Of a DNA stretch of 64,000 nt, positions 16,407 through 26,453 are shown piece by piece. Each line of letters begins with the position of its first letter. Within the stretch, counting starts at the first letter, position 1. The position numbers were made by a program, and so were the translations under genes. The DNA is taken from NCBI RefSeq assembly GCF_000963965.1, contig NZ_BAMX01000055.1, positions 154 through 64,153 of the forward strand, written 5' to 3'. The stretch is from Acetobacter orientalis (lineage in GTDB: Bacteria; Pseudomonadota; Alphaproteobacteria; Acetobacterales; Acetobacteraceae). The notes below the pieces were generated by a model, which saw only the letters and a list, made by a program, of their open reading frames with translations, did not search any database and was not told the DNA's origin.

Positions 16407-17333
16407 GTGCTAGACCGCATTACGAGCATGCAGGTTTTTGTAAAAGTGGTAGCAACAGGCAGCTTTACGGCCGCGGGGCGTGCCATGTGCTTGTCCCCAA
16501 CCATGATTACAAAACACATTACCGCGCTGGAAACGCGCATGGGGGCCACGCTCTTTCACCGCAGCACACGCAAACTCTCCCTTACCGAAGCAGGCCGCTT
16601 GTTTTTAGAAGGGAGCCAGAAAATTCTGGCAGACCTAGACGACGTAGAGCAAACCGTAACCGCCCAACGGCGGGAGCCAAGGGGCCGCCTGCGCCTAAAC
16701 GCCCCCGTGTCTTTTGCCATACGCTATGTAGCACCCCTGTTGCCCGAATTTAGCCGCCGCTACCCTTTGGTGACTGTCGAGCTAGGCCTGAACGACCGTG
16801 CGGTAGATTTAATTGAAGAAGGGTGGGACCTAACCTTACGCATACGCCATATGGCCCCCAGCAGCCTACGTACACGCCGCCTTGCCCCCATACGTTGTGT
16901 TGTCTGTGCAGCGCCCGCTTACTTGGCCCGCATGGGCACCCCCACACAGGTGGCTGAACTGAGCCAGCACCACTGCCTTGGTTACACCTTGGGTGAGCCC
17001 GGCGGCCCTACACGGTGGAATTTTGGCCCCAAAGGTACGGTAAGCGTGCCAGTAAGCGGGCCGCTATGCGCTAATAATGGCGATGCCTTGCGTGAGGCCG
17101 CTGTGGCTGGGCAAGGGCTTATTTACCTACCCGTGTTTGTTGTGAGCAAAGAACTACAAAACGGCCAGCTCTGCCCCGTTACCCTAGATGAACCCTTGGT
17201 AGAGGCCCCGCCCCTGCACGCGGTTTATGCACCGGGGCAAAGCACCCCCTTAAAAGTACGCGCCATGATTGATTATTTGCTGGAGTGCTACGGCACCACA
17301 CCACCATGGGAACAAAACCTACCCTGTGGATAA
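16407..17333 (+). CDS. LysR-family transcriptional regulator
   Basis: This 308-residue regulator has the LysR winged helix-turn-helix at the N-terminus (MQVFVKVVATGSFTAAGRAM, then LETRMGATLFHRSTRKLSLT) and a periplasmic-binding-like effector domain from about residue 90. The pattern (FAIRYVAPLLPEFSRRYP, VDLIEEGWDLTLRI, then LYIEP-like C-terminal region) fits the large subgroup that often controls a divergent oxidoreductase gene. Here no such neighbour exists: the adjacent genes are a lipoprotein and tRNA-Lys. The target and ligand are unknown. Confidence 0.9.
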   Translation: MLDRITSMQVFVKVVATGSFTAAGRAMCLSPTMITKHITALETRMGATLFHRSTRKLSLTEAGRLFLEGSQKILADLDDVEQTVTAQRREPRGRLRLNAPVSFAIRYVAPLLPEFSRRYPLVTVELGLNDRAVDLIEEGWDLTLRIRHMAPSSLRTRRLAPIRCVVCAAPAYLARMGTPTQVAELSQHHCLGYTLGEPGGPTRWNFGPKGTVSVPVSGPLCANNGDALREAAVAGQGLIYLPVFVVSKELQNGQLCPVTLDEPLVEAPPLHAVYAPGQSTPLKVRAMIDYLLECYGTTPPWEQNLPCG

Positions 17334-17482
17334 TTTTGTGAATAAGCCCCGCCATTACGAGGACATGTGCGAGGCCAACGACTCTACAACCCTTAAAAAA
17401 CTGCCAATTTTACGAGTCGCAAGCAGATAAGACTCGGGTGTGGAGAATTTTGAGAGTCTTTATATCTTAAGGGAAAATTGAA

Positions 17483-17558
17483 TGGTGAGCCGGGAGGGAC
17501 TCGAACCCTCGACCATTCGATTAAAAGTCGAATGCTCTACCAACTGAGCTACCGGCTC
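17483..17558 (-). tRNA. tRNA-Lys (anticodon TTT)
   Basis: A 76-base cloverleaf on the minus strand: acceptor GAGCCGG/CCGGCTC, D arm GCTCAGTTGGTAGAGC, anticodon loop CTTTTAA with TTT, T arm with GGTTCGAGTCC, and an encoded CCA end. Confidence 0.97.
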
Positions 17559-17724
17559 ACACCATACAAGAACAAAGTACCGCGCCCCGTTGTGCACAGG
17601 GTGTGCTCTTTGTTGGGACGCTATCTAGACGCCGCCCCCGCCCCTGTCAAGCGATCTGGTGCGATTTCATGCATTTAAGCAAAAAAATCTGCATTTAGGC
17701 GTATTTAGCGCCCTAAACTGGGCA

Positions 17725-17758
17725 CAAAAAAAACGCAGCACCGTAGTACTGCGTTTTT
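17725..17758 (-). terminator. Rho-independent terminator after the cyclophilin gene
   Basis: AAAAACGCAG (17729-17738) pairs with CTGCGTTTTT (17749-17758). On the minus strand the stem is followed by a T run. It lies 27 bases beyond the cyclophilin stop. Confidence 0.85.
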
Positions 17759-17784
17759 CCAGAAAGCCTAAAAGCAGAAAAAAA

Positions 17785-18279
17785 TTAGGCGTTTTCTGCT
17801 GTGGCGGGGCGCATGCGGGCAATACGGTCTGGCTCACGCACCATGCCTGAACCACCAGCACCACGCTTAATTTTGTCGATATGTTCCATGCCTTCAACCA
17901 CATCACCCACAATGGTGTACTGGCCATCAAGGTGCGGAGAGGGCTCGAACATAATAAAGAACTGGCTGTTGGCGCTGTTTGGGTCAGACGTACGCGCCAT
18001 ACCCACTGTGCCACGCAGGAACTTGGCTTCACGGGTGAATTCTGCCTTCAGGTCTGGCAGCTCGCTACCGCCTGAGCCGGTGCCTGTTGGGTCACCTGCT
18101 TGGGCCATAAAGCCAGAGATAACACGGTGGAATGGCACGTTATCGTAGAACCCTTCAGCAGAAAGGGTACGGATACGTTCAGCCGCCAGCGGTGCAATGT
18201 CTGGGCGCAGGCGAATAACCACACGGCCTTCTGGCACGTCCATATAAATCAGGTCGTTTTTATCTGCTTCGGTAGACAT
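17785..18279 (-). CDS. Cyclophilin-type peptidyl-prolyl cis-trans isomerase
   Basis: This 164-residue cytoplasmic cyclophilin has no signal peptide. Core motifs are YDNVPFHRVISGFMAQAGDP (catalytic Arg in FHR), FLRGTVGMARTSDPNSANSQ and FFIMFEPSPHLDGQYTIVG. It speeds up prolyl isomerisation during protein folding. It lies 45 bases downstream of coaD in the same direction as gyrA-coaD, so all three may be cotranscribed and end at the terminator after this gene. Confidence 0.92.
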   Translation of the reverse strand: MSTEADKNDLIYMDVPEGRVVIRLRPDIAPLAAERIRTLSAEGFYDNVPFHRVISGFMAQAGDPTGTGSGGSELPDLKAEFTREAKFLRGTVGMARTSDPNSANSQFFIMFEPSPHLDGQYTIVGDVVEGMEHIDKIKRGAGGSGMVREPDRIARMRPATAENA

Positions 18280-18324
18280 AAAGGGTCTCTCCTTAAACTT
18301 ATCTAGTAGGCAGGTCAGCCTGCC

Positions 18325-18858
18325 CTACCCTGCAACCTTGGCCTTAAGCCGGGTCAACAGGCGTTCTTGTGTATATGGGGTGACAAAATCAGAAATATCA
18401 CCACCATAGCTGGCAATTTCTTTTACAAACCGCGACGAGATAAACTGCGTGCGCTCAGACGCCATAAGAAACACGGTTTCTATAGACGGATCGAGCCTGC
18501 GGTTTACGCCAGACATCTGAATTTCGTAGTCAAAATCTGTGAGTACGCGCAAACCACGGAAAATAAGGCTTGCCCCCTGCTGCCGCACCGCCTCAACCAG
18601 CAAAGAATGGAACGAGACCACAGCAAGCTCACACCCAGTACGCTGCGCAATGGGGGGGAGAGCCTGCTGCACACACTCCACCCGCTCTGCCAAGGGCATA
18701 AGCGGGTTTTTGCCGGGGTTTTTGGCAACACCAATAACCAAGCGGTCTACCAACCGGGCTGCACGTTCTATCACGTCCAAATGCCCGGTGGTAACGGGGT
18801 CAAACGTACCCGCGTAAAACCCTATGCGCCGCAACTGGACGCATGGGCTGGTGGTCAT
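18325..18858 (-). CDS. coaD: Phosphopantetheine adenylyltransferase
   Basis: This 177-residue enzyme catalyses the fourth step of coenzyme A synthesis (4'-phosphopantetheine + ATP). It carries the nucleotidyltransferase motif [20 protein letters not shown], the [13 protein letters not shown] region, [14 protein letters not shown] and the C-terminal [16 protein letters not shown]. Its start overlaps the gyrA stop by four bases (ATGA type), so the two are translationally coupled. Confidence 0.95.
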   Translation of the reverse strand: MTTSPCVQLRRIGFYAGTFDPVTTGHLDVIERAARLVDRLVIGVAKNPGKNPLMPLAERVECVQQALPPIAQRTGCELAVVSFHSLLVEAVRQQGASLIFRGLRVLTDFDYEIQMSGVNRRLDPSIETVFLMASERTQFISSRFVKEIASYGGDISDFVTPYTQERLLTRLKAKVAG

Positions 18859-21671
18859 GCGTCTTGCCCGGTTGTATCTGGCGTTTCGGGTGGGGGCGCG
18901 GCAGAGGCGGTTTCTGTGCCGCTGCTGTCTTCCTCACCCTCATCATCCATCACAGGGAAAACGCTGGTCACGCTTTCATTGTCGTTCAGGCGGAACAAGG
19001 TAACACCACTAGCCTGACGCGCCATGACACGTACCTGATTAACCGGCACACGGATAAGGCGCCCAGCGTCTGTCACCAGCATAACGTCTGTACCATCAAG
19101 CACGGGCAGGGTTGCGGCAACCTCTGTACCACGCTTATTGGCAGAGAAGGTCATGTTGGTAATACCCTGACCGCCACGCCCGCTCACGCGGTAGTCATAG
19201 GCAGAAGACCTACGGCCATACCCGCCATTGCTGACCACCAGCAAAATTTCTTCTGCGGTTTCAAGCTCAGCAAAACGCTCTGGCGTCAGAAGGGCAGATG
19301 TGTCTGTCCCTTCTTCTTCCTCAGCATCTACAACCGGTGTTTCTGCATCATCTTCGATGTTTTCGGCGGCATTTTCTGCCCGGCGTTTGGCGTTGGCCAT
19401 ACGCAGGTAGGCAGACCGCTCTTCAACTGTGGCGTCAACATGGTTCAGCACGGCTAGGCTGATGACCTTATCACCATCTGCTAAGCGAATACCGCGCACG
19501 CCAGAAGACCCGCGGCCAGCAAAAACGCGCAACGTGTCATCTGTAATCTGGAAACGAATGCAGCGCGCATTACGGGTTGCCAAGAACACGTCCTGCCCTT
19601 CGCGGCAGGTGGCAACACCAATAAGGCTATCGCCTTCATCGAGCTTCATGGCGATAAGGCCGGAAGAGCGAATATTGCGGAAGTCGCTCAGGCGGTTACG
19701 CCGCACCCCGCCACTGGCTGTGGCAAAGACAAGGTGCAGGGCTTCCCACAACTCTTCATCATGCGGCAGGGGCAGCACGGCGGTAATGGTGTCTGTGCCT
19801 AGGTCTGGCAACAGGTTAACCAGTGCCCGGCCTTTGGCGGTGGGGCTGGCTTCTGGCAAGCGCCACACTTTTTCTCGGTAGGCTTTACCACCAGACGAGA
19901 AGAACATGACCCACTGGTGTGTGTGGGCGTTAAACGAACGCACCACAATATCATCACCACGTGTGCCAGCACCGGTGCGGCCACGGCCACCCCGGTTTTG
20001 CGCCCGGAAGACATCAAGCGGGGTGCGCTTAATAAAGCCTTCGCGGGTGATGGTCACCACCATCTGGCCGGGCTCAATCAGGCTTTCGTCGTCTTGGTCG
20101 CCTGCGTAGTCGGCAATTTCGGTGGCACGGGGGGTGGCAATTTCTGCACGGGCACGGGTCAGCTCATCACGCAGCACTTCCATGCGGCGCACGTGGCTGC
20201 CAATAATTTCGAGCAGTTCGTTAATACGGACAGCAACTTCAGACAATTCGTTCTGAATTTTGTCGCGCTCAAGGCCGGTGAGGCGTTGCAGGCGCAGCTC
20301 CAGAATGCCACGGGCCTGTGCCTCGGTTAGGCGTACCTTACCCTCAATAATCTGGTTGCCGTCATCATGAATGAGCGCCAGCAGAGGGGCAACATCGCTT
20401 GCATCCCAACTTGCTGCCATGAGCGATTCACGCGCAGTTGCCGCATCTGGTGCAGCACGAATAAGCGCAATAACCGCATCAATATTGGCAACGGCAATAA
20501 CCAGACCAACCAGAATGTGCCCACGGTCACGCGCTTTGTTCAGCTCAAAACGTGAGCGGCGCAAAATGACTTCCTCACGGAAGGCAATAAAGGCTGCCAG
20601 CACATCTTTAAGCCCCATAAGGCGGGGTTTGCCGCCATCTAGGGCCAGCATGTTCACGCCAAACGAGGTTTGCAACTGGGTGTAACGGTACAGGTGGTTA
20701 AGCACCACTTCTGGCGTAGCATCGCGTTTAATTTCAATGACCACCCGCATACCAGAGCGGTCAGATTCATCACGGATGTCTGAAATGCCTTCAATCTGCT
20801 TATTACGCACCAGTTCGGCAATGCGCTCTTGCAGGGTGGCTTTGTTCACCTGATACGGAATTTCCGTAATAATGATCGCTTTACGATCTTTACGGATTTC
20901 CTCAACCTCGGCACGGGCACGGATAATAATAGCCCCCCGCCCGGTTGCAAACGCGTTGCGAATACCAGAACGGCCCAGAATAATACCACCTGTCGGGAAG
21001 TCTGGCCCCGGCACGTATTCTAGCAGGTCGTCTAGCTCCATATCCGGCTTTTCAATGAGAGCCAGTGTGGCATCAATCACTTCAACAGGGTTATGGGGCG
21101 GAATATTGGTGGCCATACCCACAGCAATGCCGGTGGCACCGTTAATGAGCAGGTTAGGGAAAGCGGCTGGCAGAACGGTGGGTTCGTGCTCGCTTTCATC
21201 GTAGTTGGGCTGAAAATCGACAGTGTCGCGGTCGATATCTTCCAGCAGGAAGGTAGAGGCTTTCGCCAGACGCGCTTCGGTATAACGCATGGCCGCTGGG
21301 CTATCGCCATCGACCGAGCCAAAGTTACCTTGCCCGTCAATAAGTTTAACACGCATAGACCATGACTGCGCCATACGCACCATGGCATCGTAGATAGAGG
21401 AGTCACCGTGTGGGTGATATTTACCCATCACTTCACCCACCGCACGGGCAGACTTACGGTAGGCTTTATCGTGAGTGAACCCACTTTCGTGCATGGCGTA
21501 CAAAATACGCCGGTGCACGGGCTTTAGGCCGTCTCGCACATCGGGCAGGGCACGGCTGACAATCACCGACATCGCATAGGCGAGGTAGGAGGAGCGCATC
21601 TCCTCCTCAATGGTGACAGGCAGCAGGTCAGAAGGCTCCGGCGATCCCGGCTGGTCAGAAATCTCGGTCAA
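18855..21671 (-). CDS. gyrA: DNA gyrase subunit A
   Basis: This 938-residue subunit breaks and rejoins DNA in gyrase. Visible parts are the start of the breakage domain ([20 protein letters not shown]), the quinolone-determining region [19 protein letters not shown] with Ser and Asp at the positions mutated in resistance (so it is wild type there), and the active Tyr in [10 protein letters not shown]. The GyrA box QNRGGRGR and C-terminal beta-pinwheel repeats follow. An acidic insert (about residues 750-795, with [13 protein letters not shown]) interrupts the C-terminal domain. It leads the gyrA-coaD-cyclophilin run. Confidence 0.97.
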   Translation of the reverse strand: MTEISDQPGSPEPSDLLPVTIEEEMRSSYLAYAMSVIVSRALPDVRDGLKPVHRRILYAMHESGFTHDKAYRKSARAVGEVMGKYHPHGDSSIYDAMVRMAQSWSMRVKLIDGQGNFGSVDGDSPAAMRYTEARLAKASTFLLEDIDRDTVDFQPNYDESEHEPTVLPAAFPNLLINGATGIAVGMATNIPPHNPVEVIDATLALIEKPDMELDDLLEYVPGPDFPTGGIILGRSGIRNAFATGRGAIIIRARAEVEEIRKDRKAIIITEIPYQVNKATLQERIAELVRNKQIEGISDIRDESDRSGMRVVIEIKRDATPEVVLNHLYRYTQLQTSFGVNMLALDGGKPRLMGLKDVLAAFIAFREEVILRRSRFELNKARDRGHILVGLVIAVANIDAVIALIRAAPDAATARESLMAASWDASDVAPLLALIHDDGNQIIEGKVRLTEAQARGILELRLQRLTGLERDKIQNELSEVAVRINELLEIIGSHVRRMEVLRDELTRARAEIATPRATEIADYAGDQDDESLIEPGQMVVTITREGFIKRTPLDVFRAQNRGGRGRTGAGTRGDDIVVRSFNAHTHQWVMFFSSGGKAYREKVWRLPEASPTAKGRALVNLLPDLGTDTITAVLPLPHDEELWEALHLVFATASGGVRRNRLSDFRNIRSSGLIAMKLDEGDSLIGVATCREGQDVFLATRNARCIRFQITDDTLRVFAGRGSSGVRGIRLADGDKVISLAVLNHVDATVEERSAYLRMANAKRRAENAAENIEDDAETPVVDAEEEEGTDTSALLTPERFAELETAEEILLVVSNGGYGRRSSAYDYRVSGRGGQGITNMTFSANKRGTEVAATLPVLDGTDVMLVTDAGRLIRVPVNQVRVMARQASGVTLFRLNDNESVTSVFPVMDDEGEEDSSGTETASAAPPPETPDTTGQDA

Positions 21672-21937
21672 GGTCCATCCGTCTTGTCATGCCGCGCGCC
21701 CGTAACGAAAAAAGGCACGCCTGAGAAAATACTGGGCTCTTTACCCCACACCACACAAAACCCTGCGCAGGCAGGCATAAGAACACCGGCATTTTGTCTA
21801 GCACACAAAGCCCAAAGCACCTAGGGCAAGCCCCACTTTAGCATGCGCAAAAGCGGCTAACGGGCTTGTTTTGCCTCTATTGTGCCCTCATCATAGGGTT
21901 AAAAGGCCCCAACACTCTTTGTATAAAGGTTTACCTT

Positions 21938-22123
21938 ATGCGCCTGATCCTGGCCCTGCTGCTACCTTGGCTGCAATTCTTTACCATTGGCCGCCCGTTT
22001 TCCGGGCTTGTGTGCCTGCTGTTGCAAATTACCATTATTGGCTGGATTCCTGCCGCAATCTGGTCTGTTTACGCGCTAAGCCAGTATAAAACAGACCAAA
22101 AACTTAAGCAGTTTGGCCACTAA
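21938..22123 (+). CDS. YqaE/Pmp3-family small membrane protein
   Basis: This 61-residue protein has two hydrophobic segments (LILALLLPWLQFFTIG and LVCLLLQITIIGWIPAAIWS), matching the Pmp3/YqaE family (PF01679) of small membrane proteins linked to salt and membrane-potential stress. The family's usual Pro and GW.P pattern is visible. The ATG at 21938 has AAAGG upstream. It is monocistronic between gyrA and a terminator. Confidence 0.7.
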   Translation: MRLILALLLPWLQFFTIGRPFSGLVCLLLQITIIGWIPAAIWSVYALSQYKTDQKLKQFGH

Positions 22124-22156
22124 AACCCTGCCCCCCGAGCTTGCGCTTGTCGGCAT

Positions 22157-22193
22157 AAAAAAAGGCAGCCCACCGTAAAGGGGCTGCCTTTTT
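22157..22193. terminator. Bidirectional terminator between the YqaE-like gene and the flavoprotein gene
   Basis: AAAAAGGCAGCCC (22159-22171) pairs with GGGCTGCCTTTTT (22181-22193). The two flanking genes converge here and the stem has A runs on one side and T runs on the other, so it can end both transcripts. Confidence 0.9.
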
Positions 22194-22226
22194 GCTGTGC
22201 CATGCACCAAGCCTGCACCGCAGGGC

Positions 22227-23645
22227 TTAACGCCCACTCATGATCCGGTCGATCAATTGCTGCACGGTGGGTACAAAGCCGTTGGCGTAGAAGGGGTCTG
22301 TTGCAAAGCGCCACGCATTGGTGCCGCCAAACATCAGGTTATGGTCAATAACCTCAGCAGCCTCCGGCCCGCTGGCGTGTGCCACAGTTTGCAGTGTTTT
22401 TTGAATGCAGAAAGACCGCGGGTCTGCACGGTGGCCGTTAGAATAAGACGGCCCGCGCTGGCTCCAGTTAGAGAACTTGCACTCAGACAAGCAGCCCATG
22501 CAGGCAACTTGGTCTGCCACAATTTCGCGCGCGCTGTCTGGCGTTACAAACACAAGGGTTGAGTCTTGTGTACGTAATGCTTCTGTAAAGCCTGCGTTTT
22601 CCCATGCTTGAATACGAGCAAGGTCTTGGGCGGCCACAAACACTTCGCGCTTACGCGCCCCCACACCATAAGCCGTATCGTGCGTGCCTAGTGGCTCTGC
22701 CGAGAACGCAACCTGCCGCTCTGAACGCCCGCGTAAATCTTGCAGGAAGCTGTTGTTCACCGCAGAGGAATAGAACCCGGTCGGAGAGAAGCGGTTAAGG
22801 TAAACATCACCCTTTTTGAGGGTCAGCAAACGCTGCTTCCATGCTTCAGGAATGGGGCTTTCCTGCGTGAGCAGGGGCCGTGTCCCGAACTGAAACACAA
22901 TGGGGCCAAGCTCTGGGTTATCCAGCCAGTCTTCCCATTCTTCCAGCCACCAAACGCCACCCGCCATAATAATGGGTGTGTTATCCAGCCCAAAACCACG
23001 CATGAGTTTACGCAAAGCGGCAACACGGGGGTATGGGTCTTCTGGCTTTAGGGGGTCTTCTGTGTTGGAAAGCCCGTTATGCCCACCCGCACGCCACGGG
23101 TCTTCATACACCACACCACCAAGCAGTTCTGCCGTTTTGTGGAAAGACCGCTTCCACAGCGCATTAAAAGCCCGTGCGGATGAAACGATGGGGTAGTAAT
23201 AAATACCGTACTGCGCGGCAATATCGGCCAGACGGTAGGGCATACCGGCCCCACAAGTCAGACCTTGAATAAGGCCCGGAGCCCCTTCAAGCACGCCGGT
23301 AATAACCCGCTCTGCCCCGCCCATTTCCCACAGGATATTGGCGTGAATGCGGCCCTTACCCCCTGCGATGTCGTGCGCGATACGGGCCTGAGCAATACCA
23401 CCACGAATGGCGTATTCTACCAGTTCTTCATGCCGTTCCCGACGGGTACGACCGTGATAAATCTGAGGCACGGGGTTTCCGGCCTCATCATAACTGTCCG
23501 CATTGACGATGGAGACCGTACCGGCCCCGCCTGCCGCAGCCCACGCTCCGGCTGACGTACCAGTGGACACGGAAACGCCCTTACCGCCTTCTACCAGCGG
23601 CAGGACATCCACGCCCCCCATACGAACTGCATTGATCGGCTTCAT
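22227..23645 (-). CDS. NAD(P)H-dependent flavin oxidoreductase / nitronate-monooxygenase family protein
   Basis: This 472-residue protein is of the 2-nitropropane-dioxygenase-like (FMN TIM-barrel) superfamily. Features are the glycine-rich GTSAGAWAAAGGAGTVSIVN near the N-terminus, PWRAGGHNGL and PIIMAGGVW (the phosphate-binding part of the barrel). It is longer than typical nitronate monooxygenases (about 320-350 residues): the extra C-terminal part contains a Cys cluster, VACMGCLSECKFSNW, plus another Cys in SFCIQKT, possibly a metal or Fe-S site. The ATG at 23645 was chosen over 23672. It sits downstream of pnp. Confidence 0.7.
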   Translation of the reverse strand: MKPINAVRMGGVDVLPLVEGGKGVSVSTGTSAGAWAAAGGAGTVSIVNADSYDEAGNPVPQIYHGRTRRERHEELVEYAIRGGIAQARIAHDIAGGKGRIHANILWEMGGAERVITGVLEGAPGLIQGLTCGAGMPYRLADIAAQYGIYYYPIVSSARAFNALWKRSFHKTAELLGGVVYEDPWRAGGHNGLSNTEDPLKPEDPYPRVAALRKLMRGFGLDNTPIIMAGGVWWLEEWEDWLDNPELGPIVFQFGTRPLLTQESPIPEAWKQRLLTLKKGDVYLNRFSPTGFYSSAVNNSFLQDLRGRSERQVAFSAEPLGTHDTAYGVGARKREVFVAAQDLARIQAWENAGFTEALRTQDSTLVFVTPDSAREIVADQVACMGCLSECKFSNWSQRGPSYSNGHRADPRSFCIQKTLQTVAHASGPEAAEVIDHNLMFGGTNAWRFATDPFYANGFVPTVQQLIDRIMSGR

Positions 23646-23681
23646 TGCTATCCTATCGTTCTGCCTAATCAAGCTCTGCTG

Positions 23682-23705
23682 TGAAAAGCACCCCGAGGGG
23701 ATGCT
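23682..23705 (-). terminator. Probable terminator of pnp
   Basis: On the minus strand AGCATCCCC pairs with GGGGTGCT (one bulged T), followed by TTTTC. It starts at the last base of the pnp stop codon. Confidence 0.6.
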
Positions 23706-25864
23706 TATTCAGCATCCCGACGAGGAGCGCGAGCAGGCTTTGCTCCGACCGTTTCGGTTAAGTCTGCACCCGTTTCTTGGTCAACAACGCGCATAGACAG
23801 CTTCACTTTACCGCGGTCATCAAAACCAATGACCTTAACTTTAACGGCGTCGCCCTGCTTCACCACATCCGTGGTTTTGCCAACGCGACCCTGTGCAAGT
23901 TCGGAGATATGAACCAGACCGTCACGCGCACCAAGGAAGTTTACAAATGCGCCGAAGTCTGCGGTTTTAACCACTTTACCGTCGTAGATGCGGCCAATTT
24001 CTGGTTCAGCCACAATACCGTTGATGCGCTCAATGGCTTTTTGTGCCTGATCGTCAGACATAGCGGCGATGGTGATGGTGCCATCATCTCCGATATCGAC
24101 CTTCGCACCAGAATATTCAACGATCTCACGGATAACTTTACCGCCTGAGCCAATCACATCACGGATTTTTTCGCGGGGCACAGTCAAGGTGGTGATTTTT
24201 GGTGCTGTAGAAGAAACGCCGGTGCGGCCTTCTGTCAGCGCCTTGCTCATTTCACCCAGAATGTGCATGCGGCCACCACGGGCCTGATCCAGCGCAATCT
24301 TCATGATTTCTGGCGTGATGGACGTAATTTTGATGTCCATCTGAAGGGCGGTCACACCCTGCTCGGTACCAGCTACCTTAAAGTCCATGTCGCCAAGGTG
24401 GTCTTCATCACCCAGAATGTCTGACAGAACGGCAAAGTCTTTGCCTTCTTTAATCAGACCCATGGCAATACCAGCCACTGGGCGTTTTAGGGGCACACCG
24501 GCATCCATCAGGGCCAGAGAGCTACCGCAGACGGTGGCCATGGAAGAAGAGCCATTGCTTTCCGTAATTTCAGACACCACACGCAGGGTGTACGGAAATT
24601 CTTTGCGGGTTGGCAGCAGCGGGTGCAGAGCGCGCCATGCCAGCTTGCCATGCCCAATTTCACGACGGCCCGGTGACCCAATACGACCGCACTCACCCAC
24701 AGAGAAGGGAGGGAAGTTGTAGTGCAGCAGGAAGTTGGTGCGGTATTCACCTTCTAGCGCGTCAATAACCTGCTCGTCTTGCGCGGTGCCAAGCGTGGTC
24801 ACAACCAGTGCCTGCGTTTCACCACGGGTAAACAGAGAAGAACCATGCGCGCGGGGCAGAATACCCACTTCAGACACGATGGGGCGCACGGTTACAAGAT
24901 CACGCCCATCAATACGCAGGCCGGTCTTGAGCACAGAGGTACGCACAACGTCTGCTTCAAGGTCTTTGAGCATTGGCTTGGCAGCGTCTGTATCCAGCTC
25001 TTCTGCGGCCAGTTTCTCAATAATGGTTGCTTTTGCAGCCGCAATTTTTTCGTAGCGGGCCTGTTTCACCTTTTCCTTGTAAGCATCAGCAATCAGCTTG
25101 CGGCCAACTTTGTCTACGCGGGTGCGCAGTTTCTGAGCTTCTTTGGATTCTTCCGGCAGGTCCCACGGTGCTTTTGCAGCGTGTTCAGCCAAAGAAATAA
25201 TGGCTTCAATAACAGGCTGGAACGCGTTGTGGCCAAAGGTCACCGCTTCAAGCATGACTTCTTCAGACAGCTCGGAAGCTTCTGATTCAACCATCAGAAC
25301 GCCTTCTTCTGTACCGGCCACAACCAGATCCAGATTAGCGTTTTTCATTTGCTCTGTGGTGGGGTTGAGCACAAAAGCGCCATCGATATAGGCAACGCGT
25401 GCAGCACCCACTGGGCCAAAGAACGGAATACCAGACAGCGTAAGAGCAGCAGAGCAGCCGATAAGAGCCGGAATGGAGGGGTCATTTTCCATATCGTGCG
25501 TCAGCACGGTGGCAATAACCTGCACTTCGTTGCGGAACCCTTCTGGGAACAGCGGACGAATTGGGCGGTCGATCAGGCGGGAAACAAGGGTTTCGTGCTC
25601 AGACGGACGGCCTTCACGCTTGAAGAAACCACCGGGAATTTTACCGGCTGCGTAGGCTTTTTCCTGATAGTTGACGGTAAGGGGGAAGAAGTCCTGACCG
25701 GCTTTAACATTTTTTGCGCCAACAGCGGTACACAGCACCACGGTTTCACCGTAGGTGACAACCACTGCGCCATCGGCCTGGCGGGCAATTTTACCTGTTT
25801 CGAGTACCAGCGGGCGGCCGCCCCACTCGATTTCTTTGCGATAATATTTGAAGTCAATGCTCAT
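23705..25864 (-). CDS. pnp: Polynucleotide phosphorylase
   Basis: This 719-residue 3'-5' exoribonuclease degrades RNA by phosphorolysis in the RNA degradosome. Two RNase PH-like domains are visible ([18 protein letters not shown] in the first; [19 protein letters not shown] and [14 protein letters not shown] in the second, active one). A KH domain follows ([20 protein letters not shown]), then a C-terminal S1 domain ([20 protein letters not shown]). Residue count and order are standard. It lies 295 bases downstream of rpsO, with strong RNA hairpins in the gap. Confidence 0.97.
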   Translation of the reverse strand: MSIDFKYYRKEIEWGGRPLVLETGKIARQADGAVVVTYGETVVLCTAVGAKNVKAGQDFFPLTVNYQEKAYAAGKIPGGFFKREGRPSEHETLVSRLIDRPIRPLFPEGFRNEVQVIATVLTHDMENDPSIPALIGCSAALTLSGIPFFGPVGAARVAYIDGAFVLNPTTEQMKNANLDLVVAGTEEGVLMVESEASELSEEVMLEAVTFGHNAFQPVIEAIISLAEHAAKAPWDLPEESKEAQKLRTRVDKVGRKLIADAYKEKVKQARYEKIAAAKATIIEKLAAEELDTDAAKPMLKDLEADVVRTSVLKTGLRIDGRDLVTVRPIVSEVGILPRAHGSSLFTRGETQALVVTTLGTAQDEQVIDALEGEYRTNFLLHYNFPPFSVGECGRIGSPGRREIGHGKLAWRALHPLLPTRKEFPYTLRVVSEITESNGSSSMATVCGSSLALMDAGVPLKRPVAGIAMGLIKEGKDFAVLSDILGDEDHLGDMDFKVAGTEQGVTALQMDIKITSITPEIMKIALDQARGGRMHILGEMSKALTEGRTGVSSTAPKITTLTVPREKIRDVIGSGGKVIREIVEYSGAKVDIGDDGTITIAAMSDDQAQKAIERINGIVAEPEIGRIYDGKVVKTADFGAFVNFLGARDGLVHISELAQGRVGKTTDVVKQGDAVKVKVIGFDDRGKVKLSMRVVDQETGADLTETVGAKPARAPRRDAE

Positions 25865-26048
25865 ACTGTTCCACTTTCCTTATCAAATTATAAGGCCACA
25901 TGCGGTGCGGGAATAAGGATAGTGGGAGCGGACAGCGCCTCGGACGGCATGGAGTCTGGCGGAGCTTACCCCAGGCACCATGTGGTCGGAAACGCCGTGG
26001 CCCGCCGGAATCCTGTCATTCCTGCTTTGCAAACCTATGGCCGTATTT

Positions 26049-26150
26049 ACAAGCACACCCCATGCGTATGGGGCTTGTCAGGAGTTCTGGCACATTGGCC
26101 AGCTCTGTGCAAAGGGGTGCGTGGGGGCAAGGTTACCCCTGCCCCCACGC
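26049..26150 (-). promoter_or_regulatory. Structured rpsO-pnp intergenic region
   Basis: The 295-base gap between rpsO and pnp holds two stable hairpins on the transcript. One is an 11-base-pair stem (26119-26129 with 26140-26150). The other is ATGGGG/CCCCAT inside a longer ACAAGC/GCTTGT stem (26049-26078). Neither is followed by a T run, so they look less like terminators than like processing or autoregulatory structures, as known for pnp leaders in enterobacteria. The function here is inferred. Confidence 0.45.
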
Positions 26151-26159
26151 AAACCGCTT

Positions 26160-26429
26160 TTAGCGACGCAGACCCAGACGGGCGATAAGCGCGTCATAAC
26201 GGGCGTTGCTTTTGCCGCGCAGGTAGTCCAGCAGGCTACGACGACGGCCAACGAGGATCAGCAGACCACGACGGGAGTGGAAGTCCTTGGCGTGGGTTTT
26301 CAGATGCTCGGTGAGGTTAACAATCCGCTCGGTGAGGATAGCAACCTGAACTTCGGGTGACCCTGTATCGGTAGGGGAAGTCTGGTATTCGCTAATCAGA
26401 GCCGTGCGGCGTTCTGTAGTAATCGACAT
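26160..26429 (-). CDS. rpsO: 30S ribosomal protein S15
   Basis: This 89-residue S15 is complete and normal in length. It contains [20 protein letters not shown], the rRNA-binding [19 protein letters not shown] and [10 protein letters not shown]15 binds 16S rRNA early in 30S assembly. It lies 24 bases after truB, the gene order truB-rpsO-pnp being conserved in bacteria. Confidence 0.98.
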   Translation of the reverse strand: MSITTERRTALISEYQTSPTDTGSPEVQVAILTERIVNLTEHLKTHAKDFHSRRGLLILVGRRRSLLDYLRGKSNARYDALIARLGLRR

Positions 26430-26453
26430 CGTGTGTCTCCATAAACAATAAGG

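Noticed and set aside
17483-17558. Integration site at tRNA-Lys
   Set aside because: No integrase gene and no repeat of the tRNA 3' end were seen nearby.
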